A stretch of 27,860 bases of DNA from Paludibacteraceae bacterium (GCA_016297215.1 JAEDGZ010000028.1:1-27860), one strand, 5' to 3'. Positions 1 through 8,069 are shown, numbered from the stretch's first letter. Notes: a model not told the origin generated them from the sequence alone. Program-made: numbers and translations.

Positions 1-47
1 GTTGTGTATGTCTTTGAAATTTTGTAACCTAATAGTTCTATAACAAC
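1..47 (+). CRISPR. Terminal repeat of a type II-C CRISPR array
   Basis: A 47-base unit begins GTTGTGTATG and ends TATAACAAC, with complementary ends (GTTGT / ACAAC). Bases 1-25 are the reverse complement of the anti-repeat at 5262-5285, with one bulged base and one G.U pair, which proves its identity and fixes the crRNA strand as plus. Only this copy is visible. No second copy follows before the terminator at 100-132, so it is the leader-distal end and the array with its spacers lies to the left of the window. The window starting exactly at the repeat may mean the assembly broke inside the array (inference). The length and GTTGTG start fit Bacteroidota type II-C repeats. Confidence 0.85.
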
Positions 48-99
48 TTATTGTTTGGAACTATAATAGAATCAGCAACTTACGATGTGTTATAGAATT
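31..99 (+). other. CRISPR array tail with hairpin and tracrRNA-like layout
   Basis: Immediately after the repeat, bases 51-64 are partly complementary to the 3' end of the repeat. ATAGTTC (32-38) pairs with GAACTAT (58-64) and AACAA (42-46) with TTGTT (51-55), around a CTTA loop. Further on, AATA (65-68) and CGATGTGT (83-90) are followed after nine bases by a terminator hairpin. The true tracrRNA at 5262-5349 has the same order: anti-repeat, AATA, CGATGTGT, about ten bases, terminator. This could be a decayed tracrRNA copy or simply the last spacer plus array trailer. Confidence 0.4.
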
Positions 100-132
100 A
101 AAAAATGCAGCCTTTTCGGGGCTGCATTTTTT
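100..132. terminator. Bidirectional intrinsic terminator between CRISPR array and cas operon
   Basis: AAAAAATGCAGCC pairs perfectly with GGCTGCATTTTTT around a short loop. The stem is flanked by an A-run and a T-run, so it works as a rho-independent terminator on either strand. It sits between the array (plus) and the convergent cas2 end (minus, stop at 258) and probably ends both transcripts. The stretch 133-257 contains nothing else I can assign. Confidence 0.85.
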
Positions 133-257
133 GTATATAGACCTTTCTTTCAAATTCTATATTGGTCTCAACTTGTATGTCAGGAGGGAAGAAAATTCTT
201 AATAAGTATATCAGTTGGGAGTGATTTTTTGAGATAGTAGGTCGTTGCCATTTTCTA

Positions 258-599
258 TTAAAACAATTCCAGTTGTTGAGAAGGCATCAGTGTGGGGCGT
301 ATTTGACGGCAAGAGAAAATCTCCATATCCGCAAACTGTTTGTCCGTGATACGCATAATGCCGATATCACCCTCCGGCGGCAGAATCCGCTTTACACGTT
401 TGATATGCACGTCTGCATTTTCTGCACTGGGGCAATGGCGTACATACATCGAAAACTGAAACATCGTGAAACCATCTTGCAGCAGTTGCTTGCGAAACAG
501 GGCATAGTCCTTGCGTGCTTTTTTTGTGTCGGTGGGCAAATCAAAGAATACCAAGACCCACATAATTCGATATTCGCTAAAGCGCGCCCTGCTTACCAT
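258..599 (-). CDS. cas2: CRISPR-associated endonuclease Cas2 (type II)
   Basis: Cas2 is the dimeric partner of Cas1 in the spacer-acquisition complex. The 113-residue product starts MVSRARFSEYRIMWVLVFF and has the Cas2 ferredoxin-like first strand ending in the conserved aspartate (VFFDLPT, D20), then FRKQLLQDGF and MYVRHC, as in type II Cas2 proteins. The ATG at 599 was chosen because it overlaps the cas1 stop by a few bases, the usual cas1-cas2 arrangement. The open frame extends upstream to 638, but those 13 codons lie inside cas1 and do not resemble Cas2. It is the last gene of the cas9-cas1-cas2 operon. No csn2 or cas4 lies between it and the array, which makes the system type II-C. Confidence 0.93.
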   Translation of the reverse strand: MVSRARFSEYRIMWVLVFFDLPTDTKKARKDYALFRKQLLQDGFTMFQFSMYVRHCPSAENADVHIKRVKRILPPEGDIGIMRITDKQFADMEIFSCRQIRPTLMPSQQLELF

Positions 600-1519
600 T
601 CGGGGTAAATGATTTTGCGGGCTTCGCCTGTGAAACATTTCTGCACGCTGGTCGCGGTTGTCTGCATGGCAATCATCATCGGACTCCGTTTTCCGCCAAT
701 ATGCACATCCATAGTGGATAGCGCCAAGAGGTCGCGCTTAATCTCTATGCTCAATGTAGAGATGTCTTCGCGCTCTTTCATAATGTCCAGCACCAGCATA
801 TCCACCAATGGACGGTAAGGCTCCATGATGTCGTCTGCAAGGCAGTAGGCGTTATAGCGGTTGTGATGATGAATCCCCAAGGTCGGCAGCAATCCGGCAG
901 CCACCAGCGACCGAGCCATCATCGCACGCACTATCGCATAGCCGTAGTTCAGCAAGTTGTTAGGAGGTGCTTCCTCTTGCCCCCTTACAAAATCGGGGAT
1001 ATGAAACAGGTTCTTCCAATAGAACGCCGCTGCCCGTCCTTCCATGTTATCTGCATCTCCTGAGCGCACTTGTTGCGCCCATGCCCTCATGTTCGGACAA
1101 TCTATCTTCTGAGAACGGAGCACATACGCTTGTCCTGCAATCTTGCAAGCAATGGTCTGTTGCCACATTTGTTTCTTGAGCGGCTCGGAAGCGTCTATCT
1201 GTTTGCGAAACAACTCATTCTGCAGCGTGTGCCCGTCCAAAGGCAGTTGTAAGCCCACGGGATGGTGCTTGTCGTTGCAAGTAATCAGGGCGCAATTATT
1301 GGAGAGCAAAGCATCCATCACTGCCTGCGAAATGGTTATTTGCTTATTGTCCAACACTACCACCCCTATATCTTCTATGGGGATAGTGCGCACACTCTCT
1401 TCCTTAATGATGGCAGGCAAGTTGGGAGCATGCTCCACCTCCGGCAGTTTGACGACCAACTGATTGAGCCGCAAACTCAAGTAGGCGGGATTGGAAAAAC
1501 AAATCACTCGCTTTATCAT
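593..1519 (-). CDS. cas1: CRISPR-associated endonuclease Cas1 (type II)
   Basis: Cas1 is the integrase that inserts new spacers at the array leader, as a complex with Cas2. The 308-residue length is normal for type II Cas1. The metal ligands expected from the family are present: E160 in MEGRAAAFYW, H218 in GIHHHNRYNAYC and E233 in DDIMEPYRPL. The MEPYRPLVD block and N-terminal DIGVVVLDNKQITIS strands are typical. Its ATG overlaps the cas9 stop as ATGA, so the two are translationally coupled. Cas2 follows with a short overlap. An intact cas1-cas2 pair implies the locus could still acquire spacers (inference). Confidence 0.96.
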   Translation of the reverse strand: MIKRVICFSNPAYLSLRLNQLVVKLPEVEHAPNLPAIIKEESVRTIPIEDIGVVVLDNKQITISQAVMDALLSNNCALITCNDKHHPVGLQLPLDGHTLQNELFRKQIDASEPLKKQMWQQTIACKIAGQAYVLRSQKIDCPNMRAWAQQVRSGDADNMEGRAAAFYWKNLFHIPDFVRGQEEAPPNNLLNYGYAIVRAMMARSLVAAGLLPTLGIHHHNRYNAYCLADDIMEPYRPLVDMLVLDIMKEREDISTLSIEIKRDLLALSTMDVHIGGKRSPMMIAMQTTATSVQKCFTGEARKIIYPEW

Positions 1520-4500
1520 ATCGTTATCTCGCCTAATATGTTGATACGCACTTTGTGAGGATGTTGAGCAAGTAAAGCACCCAAACTTTTTATCAACTTC
1601 ATCCTTTTCATCTTCTGACTTTTTCCTATGTCCTTTTTGTCTCCGTATTTATCATCTGCCTTTGTTTCGGTATGATAGCGGAAATAGTAATCATTATGGG
1701 ATATCTTTTGCACACGATAGAGATGTTTGTTCAGTGTTCGATAATCCTTCTCCTGCATAGCCATCTCAAATTCCAAATCATCCATGCCTAATATGAACAT
1801 CTCATTTTGCTGCATTGACAGCACAAACTCCCAATCATCGTGCGGCAGACTCTCCAAAACGCCTTGGGGTATATCGTCCCTATCCAGCAATTTGCTCCAT
1901 AGTTCATGCGGTTGCTCTACGACAACGGGCAACCCGTATCGCTTGCGTTCTACGGCTTGCCAAAATGTTACGGAAGACTCTTGCAGGTTACCTTCTTTAT
2001 CGCGGTATAGGGCAATATGGTGGTTGTTGCCGAGTTTAGCATAGCCGATAGGTAGTCCCTTTTCATCTCGGCTTACCGCCACCACAGAACTATCTTTCAG
2101 CCCCGTGTAGCAGCGGACGGACTTGATTTCCATACCCTCTTCGGAATACAACGGCGCAGCAAACGCATTCTTTGCATTGCCATTGAACGACGCCAATCGT
2201 TCTTCCACGAGGCGCTTGATAGTGGGGTCAACGATGTTCTCTACCTTAAAAGACGGGTGTGTCAAAGGATACTTCACCACATATCGGTCGCCTAACTTAC
2301 CATAGATAGTTTCTTCGGTCAGTGCACCTCTCGGCACGAGCAAGCCTTTCTGCGCCAAGACACGCTTGCTGTTTTTGTACACATAGCGTTTCCCGGGCGT
2401 AGTTACTTTCTTTCCCGCACGGAACGATACCAAGATACCGTCCACCTTCTCCAACACTTCTCGGGTGCTGAAATGCGGTTGCGCCAATAGCCACTTCTCC
2501 AATAGCGAATACTCTGCGTCCCAATGGTAATCTTTTTGGCGTACAACCGCCATCATCTCATCATGCGAAGCGTTCAGTCTGTTGAGTTTCTGTATGTAGT
2601 ATGGCTTTGTGAGCGCTATCGTGAGGGCATCAACGGCATGGTGGCGATGGTCAATACGCTTGCTCCAGTCTTTGATGCGTTCTTCCTCTCTGCCGCTCTT
2701 GGTGCGCACGATGGCGGTCATCTCTGCTTCTTTGTAGCGCGGGAAATTCAGGGTGTGCAATATCTCGTCATACCCCCAAGTATGGCGCAGGAAGTCGGTA
2801 ATACTGCCGCTCGTGGCGCTCACGAGACGAATACTCTGTTGCAGTATCTCCATCGCTTTGCGGGATATGTACTGACTTTGCCGCAGTTGGCGCTCTATGA
2901 AATCCGAAGGAATATCTGCTTTGCGCCATAGCAGGTGTTTGTATTTGGTGGCACTAATTTGGCTGTCTTTCTTGCCTCCGTTGTACATCTTCTCTACGCG
3001 CTGCAGATAGTCTTCATACTCTCCTGCCGACTGTTTCTCCATAAACTCCCGCGCGGTTTGGTTGTCTTTGGCTTGGTTGCAGGCACGGCACGCGAGTACC
3101 TTGTTGCTGAAACTGTCGTCGAATAGCACACTCTGCGGAATGATGTGCTCTATCTCACCCTCGGAACCGTTTAGGAAATCTGCAGCCGAAATGGGTTTTC
3201 CGCAATAGAAACACCTATGCTCGCTCTCTTCCCACAACTTATACTTGAGGATACGCGCGCGCGTGGGAGTCAAACCATAGTCTTCTGTTATCTGCTTGGC
3301 TATCTCCTGATTCTTTCTCTCGTTCTCTCTGTTGCGTTTGTCGGTATTTTCCCGTTCGCTTTGGCTCTGCTTTAGTTCGCGCGCCAGTTCCACATGCACC
3401 TCGTCTATCTCACCATATTCGGCGCGCAGCGCATTCACCACGTTTATCATCTGGTTGAGAATCTTCTCTACAAGCGGTTGACGCAATTCGCCTTTCTTGA
3501 TGAGAGGAATCTGCGAGAGCAGCATGCGGCTGTCGCGTTCGGCGGCGGTCTTACTGTTAGAGTGGTTTACCTCCACGGCTTCGCATGCCTCGCTGTACTT
3601 CATTCCTTGCATCAGGTAGGGCAGTATCTTGCGAATAAACTTATGCGACTTGTTGGAGTAACCCGGCTTCACAAAGTCAATCTTGCAAAGGGCATCCAGT
3701 ACGGTATCATCGTGAATGCCAAAATTCTTTTGCAAGGTATGTCGCAGTTCTGCCTCATCGTGTATCGAGTAGATACTATGCCACAGACGATATAGCGTGC
3801 TGTCTTCTGCCGATGGGTCTATCTGTGCGCGCTGCGTCAGTTCCCCGGTCGCTGTATCCACCATGTCAATAGACTTGACAGGGATGTCAAAGGATAACAG
3901 TTCATTTGTTTGGTCTTTACCTAATCCCTCCAACGCTTTGCGCAACTGCAAGAGGGTGTTGTTGCCTTTGATACCTTTCTCCAACTGTTTTGTGCCTTTC
4001 CACGCTGACTTGGCAGGCAGACCCAATATCTTCTGCACATCTTTGATTGTCAGTTTGTCATGAGTACACAGGTGCTCCACCATCGCCTGCCGTTGTGCAG
4101 CGGTGATAGGATACCGTTCCATTTCCTGATTGGTCAGTTCGATGTTGTTCACAGCCTCCCATGCGGCGCAAAGTTGAGCAAGTGGAGAGGTGCGCGGGGC
4201 ACACTTCGGACCTATCGTTATCACCTTGCCTGTCGCTTTGATAGTGAACGCCTTGGATTCAAACTCACATAGGCCCACCAGATGTTTGCAGGATTTCAGA
4301 GGACGCTGATAGAATATCACGCGGTTGCGCACCTCCGCTATCCACTCGTCTGTCAGCACATCGGGGTAAAACACCTTCTGCACCTCCATGATACGGTCAA
4401 ACTCCTCCAAATAGGCAGCACGAGGATACACCTCGCCCTTTACCCGAAATGTGTAATACGGACCGCTCGGGCGCACCACCGCAGAGGCGACTAACTGCTG

Positions 4501-5049
4501 ATACATATGCTGACCAACGGTCAGTCCCTCCTCTTTCAGGGCAGCGTAGCGACTATTCACTTTTTCTACATACTCCGTCTGCTTCTTCTCGCCGCCCTCG
4601 TCGGCTTTGCTATGCTTGTAGCCGCGTTTCTGATTGAGATGGTATAGCACACGCCCTATCTGTTGCAGTGACAACCTGCAGCCGGGCGTGGCGGCATGGC
4701 TGCGCAGTTCCCATAGCGCAATCTGACGCTCTGCCTGAAAATCAGGCAACATCCCTTTCTCCCGCAACCGCTCCGTCAGCGCAGCACGACGCTGCTGATA
4801 GCGATTAAGACCCTTGCGAGCCGTGCGGCGAGAGGTACGGTCGGCATTGATGGTGATAGCCTGACCCTTGGAAAACTTATCAACATCCGTAGAATCAATA
4901 GGTACGATTCTGCTCCCCATACCGAGTATCTGCCCCAATTGACCGTCTTGCTCCTCAATGAGTGCCCAGCCGATAGACCCTACACCCAAATCCAATCCGA
5001 GAATCTTCCTGCTGCCCTTTGGCGCGTCTTTGTCCATAGTCGTGTACAT
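1516..5049 (-). CDS. cas9: CRISPR-associated endonuclease Cas9 (type II-C)
   Basis: Cas9 is the RNA-guided double-strand DNA nuclease. The 1177-residue product has RuvC-I (GLDLGVGSIGWAL, catalytic D20), an arginine-rich bridge helix (about 69-90, DRTSRRTARKGLNRYQQRR), RuvC-II (VHVELAREL, E554), an HNH domain with catalytic H635 in IEHIIPQS inside a zinc knuckle (C613, C616, C654, C657), and RuvC-III (DHRHHAVDALTIAL, D807). All catalytic residues are present. The frame is open to 5163, but the promoter at 5168-5199 places transcription start near 5161, and the first 38 codons do not resemble Cas9. I chose the ATG at 5049, preceded by an A-rich stretch; the ATG at 5037 is equally possible. The stop overlaps the cas1 start (ATGA). 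Confidence 0.96.
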   Translation of the reverse strand: MYTTMDKDAPKGSRKILGLDLGVGSIGWALIEEQDGQLGQILGMGSRIVPIDSTDVDKFSKGQAITINADRTSRRTARKGLNRYQQRRAALTERLREKGMLPDFQAERQIALWELRSHAATPGCRLSLQQIGRVLYHLNQKRGYKHSKADEGGEKKQTEYVEKVNSRYAALKEEGLTVGQHMYQQLVASAVVRPSGPYYTFRVKGEVYPRAAYLEEFDRIMEVQKVFYPDVLTDEWIAEVRNRVIFYQRPLKSCKHLVGLCEFESKAFTIKATGKVITIGPKCAPRTSPLAQLCAAWEAVNNIELTNQEMERYPITAAQRQAMVEHLCTHDKLTIKDVQKILGLPAKSAWKGTKQLEKGIKGNNTLLQLRKALEGLGKDQTNELLSFDIPVKSIDMVDTATGELTQRAQIDPSAEDSTLYRLWHSIYSIHDEAELRHTLQKNFGIHDDTVLDALCKIDFVKPGYSNKSHKFIRKILPYLMQGMKYSEACEAVEVNHSNSKTAAERDSRMLLSQIPLIKKGELRQPLVEKILNQMINVVNALRAEYGEIDEVHVELARELKQSQSERENTDKRNRENERKNQEIAKQITEDYGLTPTRARILKYKLWEESEHRCFYCGKPISAADFLNGSEGEIEHIIPQSVLFDDSFSNKVLACRACNQAKDNQTAREFMEKQSAGEYEDYLQRVEKMYNGGKKDSQISATKYKHLLWRKADIPSDFIERQLRQSQYISRKAMEILQQSIRLVSATSGSITDFLRHTWGYDEILHTLNFPRYKEAEMTAIVRTKSGREEERIKDWSKRIDHRHHAVDALTIALTKPYYIQKLNRLNASHDEMMAVVRQKDYHWDAEYSLLEKWLLAQPHFSTREVLEKVDGILVSFRAGKKVTTPGKRYVYKNSKRVLAQKGLLVPRGALTEETIYGKLGDRYVVKYPLTHPSFKVENIVDPTIKRLVEERLASFNGNAKNAFAAPLYSEEGMEIKSVRCYTGLKDSSVVAVSRDEKGLPIGYAKLGNNHHIALYRDKEGNLQESSVTFWQAVERKRYGLPVVVEQPHELWSKLLDRDDIPQGVLESLPHDDWEFVLSMQQNEMFILGMDDLEFEMAMQEKDYRTLNKHLYRVQKISHNDYYFRYHTETKADDKYGDKKDIGKSQKMKRMKLIKSLGALLAQHPHKVRINILGEITI

Positions 5050-5167
5050 AGATATTTGATTTTTAGAATAAGCGAAAAGAACTCTACCCTTTCCCCTGCT
5101 AAGGAAGTCCCCCCTCATAATGGGAGGAAGTACCCGTGTAAGAATATCCGACAAGGGAATCACGCCG

Positions 5168-5199
5168 CAAATTTACCTGTTTTTACTGAATTATGCAAA
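5168..5199 (-). promoter_or_regulatory. Promoter of the cas9-cas1-cas2 operon
   Basis: On the minus strand, TTTG (5199-5196) and TAAATTTG (5175-5168) are separated by 20 bases, matching the Bacteroidota -33 / -7 consensus. Predicted transcription start is near 5161, giving a leader of about 110 bases before the chosen cas9 start. It stands back to back with the tracrRNA promoter. Confidence 0.75.
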
Positions 5200-5225
5200 T
5201 TTTTCACAAAAAAAAGAACAAGATA

Positions 5226-5257
5226 TTTGCACACTTCAAAAAAAAGCAGTACCTTTG
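5226..5257 (+). promoter_or_regulatory. Promoter of the tracrRNA
   Basis: TTTG (5226-5229) and TACCTTTG (5250-5257) are 20 bases apart, the same geometry as the other three promoters in this window. Transcription would start at about 5262-5264, the first bases of the anti-repeat, so the RNA begins at its functional end. Confidence 0.8.
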
Positions 5258-5261
5258 CGGC

Positions 5262-5349
5262 ACAAAATTTCAAGACATACACAATAAGGATTTTATTCCG
5301 ATGTGTAAACATTCAAGAGGGGAACGCGCAAGCGAACTCCTCTTTTTTT
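5262..5349 (+). ncRNA. tracrRNA of the type II-C system
   Basis: The anti-repeat 5262-5285 (ACAAAATTTC, then AAGACATACACAAT) is the reverse complement of repeat bases 1-25, apart from one base bulged on the repeat side and a terminal G.U pair. It is followed by AAGGATTTTATTCC, which can form a small nexus stem (GGA / TCC), then CGATGTGTAAACATTC and a terminator hairpin at 5315-5349. This is the family order anti-repeat, nexus, terminal hairpin. The gene is divergent from cas9 with its own promoter. The length, about 88 nt, is an estimate from promoter and terminator. Confidence 0.88.
5315..5349 (+). terminator. Intrinsic terminator forming the 3' hairpin of the tracrRNA
   Basis: AAGAGGGG pairs with CTCCTCTT (one G.U). 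An A-A internal mismatch follows, then CGC / GCG closed by a GCAA tetraloop (5328-5331). A run of seven T ends it. The gap 5351-5456 up to the uup stop shows only a weak AAGAG / CTCTT hairpin (5360-5377). Confidence 0.85.
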
Positions 5350-5456
5350 GCGTAGTACTCAAGAGATATTCCTCTTTGGGGTATCAGGTGGATGGTAGGA
5401 AATGATGGAGAAAACAATTATGGATTATTGCTATGGATTCCTATTGCATACTATTG

Positions 5457-7280
5457 TCATTCGTTCAGTTCAAGCCAGCGGAGTTCGGCTTCGTCGAGGG
5501 CGGTCTGCACCTCCTCGTAGCGGGCGGAGGCTTGGGCTATCGCCTGCGGGTCGGTCAAGCCACCGGAGAGTTGCTGCTCCAAGGCGGCTTTCTCCTGCTC
5601 CAGCAGCGGCAAGCAACGCTCTATCTCCTCTAACTCGCGCTGCTCCTTGAAAGAGAGTTTTCTGCCTCTGTTGGCTCCCTGAGCCGCAGAGGATGACCGC
5701 TTCGCTGTCTGACCGTTCTGCTGTCCGACCGTTTCACTGTCTGACTGCTTCGATTTTACCGTCTGTGACACTGTCGGGACGTCCCCAGTGTTTTTAGCCC
5801 CGATGGGTCGGGACGCACCCGGACATTTTGCTTCGCGCCATTGGGTGTAGTTGCCGGGGAAGTCCTTGATGATGCCGTCGCCATGGAAGACGAACAGGTG
5901 GTCCACTACGCGGTCCATGAAATAGCGGTCGTGGCTCACCACGATGAGGCAGCCCTTGAACGCACGCAGATACTCCTCCAGCACTTGCAGCGTGGGGATG
6001 TCGAGGTCGTTGGTCGGCTCATCGAGAATGAGGAAGTTGGGGTTGCGCATCAGCACCGTGCAGAGGTGCAGGCGTTGCCGCTCGCCGCCCGACAGTTTGG
6101 CTACATAGTCGTACTGCTGCGCAGGCGAGAAGAGAAAATGCTGCAAGAACTGGCTTGCCGTCAGGCGGTCGCCGTTGCCGAGGTCGATGGTCTCAGCGAT
6201 GTCGCGGACGATGCCTATCACTTTCTTGCCCTCGTCGAACGGCAGCCCCTGCTGGCGGTAGTAGCCGAAACGGACGGTGGTGCCGATGTCGAAATGTCCG
6301 CTGTCGGGCTGCAACTCGCCCAAGAGCAGGCGCAGGAAGGTGGACTTGCCCGTGCCATTATTGCCAATAATGCCAACTTTCTCATAGCGCGCAAAGACAT
6401 ACGAGAAACTGCGCAGGATATGCAGGTCGCCGAAGCGCTTGCTCACCTCGTGCGCCTCGAAGATTTTGTTGCCAATGTAGGAGGACTTCACCTGCAAGCG
6501 GATGTCCGTCTCTTGGATAGTCCGCTTGGCTTTCTTCTCTATCTCGTAGAAGTTGTCAATGCGGTATTGCGCTTTGTGGGCACGGGCTTGCGGCATGCGG
6601 CGCATCCAGTCCAACTCGGTGCGGTAGAGGTTGCGAAACTTATCGGTCTCGGCGTTCTGCGCCTCGATGCGCTCGGCGCGTTTCTCGAGGTAGTAGGCGT
6701 AGTTGCCGTGGTAGGTGTAGAGTTGGTTTTGGTCGAGTTCGAGGATGTCGGAGCAGACGCGGTCGAGGAAATAGCGGTCGTGGGTAACGAGCAGGAGGGT
6801 GATACGCGCCTTGCGTAGGTACTCCTCCAGCCAGATGACCATGTCGAGGTCGAGGTGGTTGGTGGGCTCGTCAAGCATGAGGAAGTCCGGCTCCTCCGCC
6901 AGCACCTGCGCCAGCGCGATACGCTTCTGCTGCCCGCCGGAGCGTTGGTCAAAAGGCTTGCTGTCGATGTCGGTAATGCCGAGTTGGGTGAGGAGTTGAG
7001 TGAACTTCAAGGTGTTTTTTACCGCCCGCGAGACGCCTGCGTCCCCGGTGATTGCCTGCGGCAGGTAGCCTATCTTCAGCCCGTTGCGGAAGGTGATTTT
7101 GCCATCGTCGTAGTCGGTCTTGCCCGCGATGATGTCCAGCAGCGTGGACTTTCCGATACCGTTGCGGGCAATCAAGGCAATGCGCTGCCCCTCGTTGACA
7201 GCAAACGAGATGTCCTCAAACAAGACCTTCGACCCGACGGACTTGGTCAAGTGTTCTATGAGCAGGTAGGGAGTAGGCAC
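5457..7280 (-). CDS. uup: ABC-F ATPase, Uup type
   Basis: This is a soluble ABC-F protein with two ATPase domains, linked in other bacteria to ribosome-associated functions and to DNA branch stability. The 607-residue product has a first Walker A (ARNGIGKST), signature RSGGQ and DEPTNHLD; an interdomain linker near 205-255; a second Walker A (GNNGTGKST), LSGGE and DEPTNDLD; and a C-terminal Uup coiled coil (KLSFKEQRELEEIE to ELRWLELNE). Domain 1 has A for the first Walker A glycine and R for the signature leucine. The start is a GTG, since no ATG precedes VPTPYLLIEHLTKSVG. Two stretches look like inserted repeat DNA: residues TGDAGVSRAV (7022-7049) and much of the linker before the coiled coil (5721-5822). 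Last gene of the minus-strand run. Confidence 0.93.
   Translation of the reverse strand: MPTPYLLIEHLTKSVGSKVLFEDISFAVNEGQRIALIARNGIGKSTLLDIIAGKTDYDDGKITFRNGLKIGYLPQAITGDAGVSRAVKNTLKFTQLLTQLGITDIDSKPFDQRSGGQQKRIALAQVLAEEPDFLMLDEPTNHLDLDMVIWLEEYLRKARITLLLVTHDRYFLDRVCSDILELDQNQLYTYHGNYAYYLEKRAERIEAQNAETDKFRNLYRTELDWMRRMPQARAHKAQYRIDNFYEIEKKAKRTIQETDIRLQVKSSYIGNKIFEAHEVSKRFGDLHILRSFSYVFARYEKVGIIGNNGTGKSTFLRLLLGELQPDSGHFDIGTTVRFGYYRQQGLPFDEGKKVIGIVRDIAETIDLGNGDRLTASQFLQHFLFSPAQQYDYVAKLSGGERQRLHLCTVLMRNPNFLILDEPTNDLDIPTLQVLEEYLRAFKGCLIVVSHDRYFMDRVVDHLFVFHGDGIIKDFPGNYTQWREAKCPGASRPIGAKNTGDVPTVSQTVKSKQSDSETVGQQNGQTAKRSSSAAQGANRGRKLSFKEQRELEEIERCLPLLEQEKAALEQQLSGGLTDPQAIAQASARYEEVQTALDEAELRWLELNE
5721..5822 (-). 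repeat. Dispersed repeats forming the uup C-terminal linker
   Basis: Two modules lie in frame. On the minus strand, 5822-5766 reads CCGGGTGCG, a CCCGA/TCGGG hairpin, GCTAAAA, ACTGGGGACG and a GACAGTGTC tail. The same block order is seen at 12241-12303, and the last part also at 10125-10150. At 5739-5721 the 19-mer CAGTGAAACGGTCGGACAG is identical to 16533-16551 inside the dehydratase gene and gives the same peptide context (SDSETVGQQ versus SDSATVGQQ). Confidence 0.75.
7022..7049 (-). repeat. Dispersed palindromic element, copy in uup
   Basis: The minus strand reads ACCGGGGACGCAGGCGTC followed by TCGCGGGCGG. It matches the element at 10050-10079, 12277-12306 and 23891-23918. Here it is translated as TGDAGVSRA just after GYLPQ of the first ATPase domain. 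Confidence 0.7.
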
Positions 7281-7285
7281 GGAGA

Positions 7286-7328
7286 GATTTACGATTTTAC
7301 GATTTACGAATTACGATTTACGAATTTC
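7286..7328. repeat. Period-7 array (GATTTAC type)
   Basis: Six consecutive units GATTTAC, GATTTTAC (one 8-mer), GATTTAC, GAATTAC, GATTTAC, GAATTTC lie just upstream of the uup GTG start. A similar array (TTTTACG type) occupies the equivalent position upstream of the phosphohexomutase gene at 23257-23291. Confidence 0.8.
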
Positions 7329-7371
7329 TGAGTTATCAGAGTATTCTGAATTCTCAGAATTATCAGGGCAT
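7327..7371. repeat. Period-9 array (TCWGARTWH type), five units
   Basis: Units are TCTGAGTTA, TCAGAGTAT, TCTGAATTC, TCAGAATTA and TCAGGGCAT. Adjacent units form small hairpins (TTCTGA / TCAGAA). The same unit type recurs at 23297-23350. Confidence 0.8.
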
Positions 7372-7379
7372 GCGCTCTC

Positions 7380-7407
7380 TTAATTCTTAATTTTTAATTC
7401 TTAATTA
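7380..7407. repeat. Period-7 array (TTAATTN), four units, at the 3' end of pnuC
   Basis: TTAATTC, TTAATTT, TTAATTC, TTAATTA. The array overlaps the end of pnuC and supplies its last codons and stop (LIKN-stop, stop at 7394-7396). Confidence 0.8.
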
Positions 7408-8050
7408 GCCTCGTCCAGTGGTAGTAGCCGTATATGCAGTTGGCGCACCAGAAGATGTATTGCACGGCGATGCAGTAGTCGCCCGCTTTCAGCCACATGA
7501 AGAACGCCAGCACGTTCACTATCATCCACAGATGCCACTGCTCGCGATAGACCAAAATCATCAGTATCTGTGCGAAAAGGGCGGGGACGGTGGTGAAAGC
7601 GTCGAGGTAAGGCTGGGGGTCGTCGGTGTAATGGCTGAGCAACCAGCCGCACAGCGCCGAAAGCAGGATGCACACCAGCGACATCCAGATAAACGTGTTG
7701 CGGCGCAACTGGCGCGTCTGCACTTTGTTCTTCTCCTCGGTACCGCTCTTGAGTTGGCGGCGCCATACAAACACGCCATAAATCATCGTAACGAAATAGA
7801 ACACGTTCATCGCTATCTCGGCATAGAAATGCTCCAAGACGCAGAGGTAGGTGTAGGTGATGACCTGCGCAAAGCCGAAGAAATAGTAGAGGATGTTGCC
7901 CTGCGCGCAAAGCACCACGGAGAAGATGCCGCACAGTCCGCTCACGAGCGACCACACGCCGCTCGGCGCAATGCAATAGGTGATGATTTGCACGAGCAAC
8001 CCCGTAGCAAGAAACGCGTAATCGAAGAGTTTGGTTTTGCTGTTTAACAT
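7394..8050 (-). CDS. pnuC: PnuC-type nicotinamide riboside transporter
   Basis: PnuC is an inner-membrane facilitator for nicotinamide riboside, feeding NAD synthesis. The 218-residue length is normal for the family. It shows about seven hydrophobic segments and the family motifs SGLCGIFSVVLCAQGNILYY near the N-terminus and REQWHLWMIVNVLAFFMW near the C-terminus, with the spaced tryptophans and asparagine typical of the substrate site. The positively charged loop RRQLKSGTEEKNKVQTRQLRR separates the halves. The ATG at 8050 is the only good start. Its last residues LIKN derive from a TTAATTN repeat array. No NAD-related kinase or riboswitch is visible beside it. No own promoter was recognised, and upstream lies a long inverted repeat. 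Confidence 0.88.
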   Translation of the reverse strand: MLNSKTKLFDYAFLATGLLVQIITYCIAPSGVWSLVSGLCGIFSVVLCAQGNILYYFFGFAQVITYTYLCVLEHFYAEIAMNVFYFVTMIYGVFVWRRQLKSGTEEKNKVQTRQLRRNTFIWMSLVCILLSALCGWLLSHYTDDPQPYLDAFTTVPALFAQILMILVYREQWHLWMIVNVLAFFMWLKAGDYCIAVQYIFWCANCIYGYYHWTRLIKN

Positions 8051-8069
8051 GTAATAGTCGTGGATTGTT

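Noticed and set aside
133..257. Possible additional CRISPR repeat or csn2 remnant between terminator and cas2
   Set aside because: Only an 8-base match (TGTATGTC) to the repeat was found and there is no room for a csn2 gene.
1..5350. A new class of CRISPR effector
   Set aside because: Cas9 has all standard RuvC and HNH motifs in normal order, with ordinary Cas1 and Cas2; it is a recognisable type II-C system.
5841..6818. Long plus-strand open frame (325 codons) opposite uup
   Set aside because: It is antisense to a fully conserved ABC-F gene, has low-complexity composition typical of antisense frames in GC-biased genes, and shows no domain.
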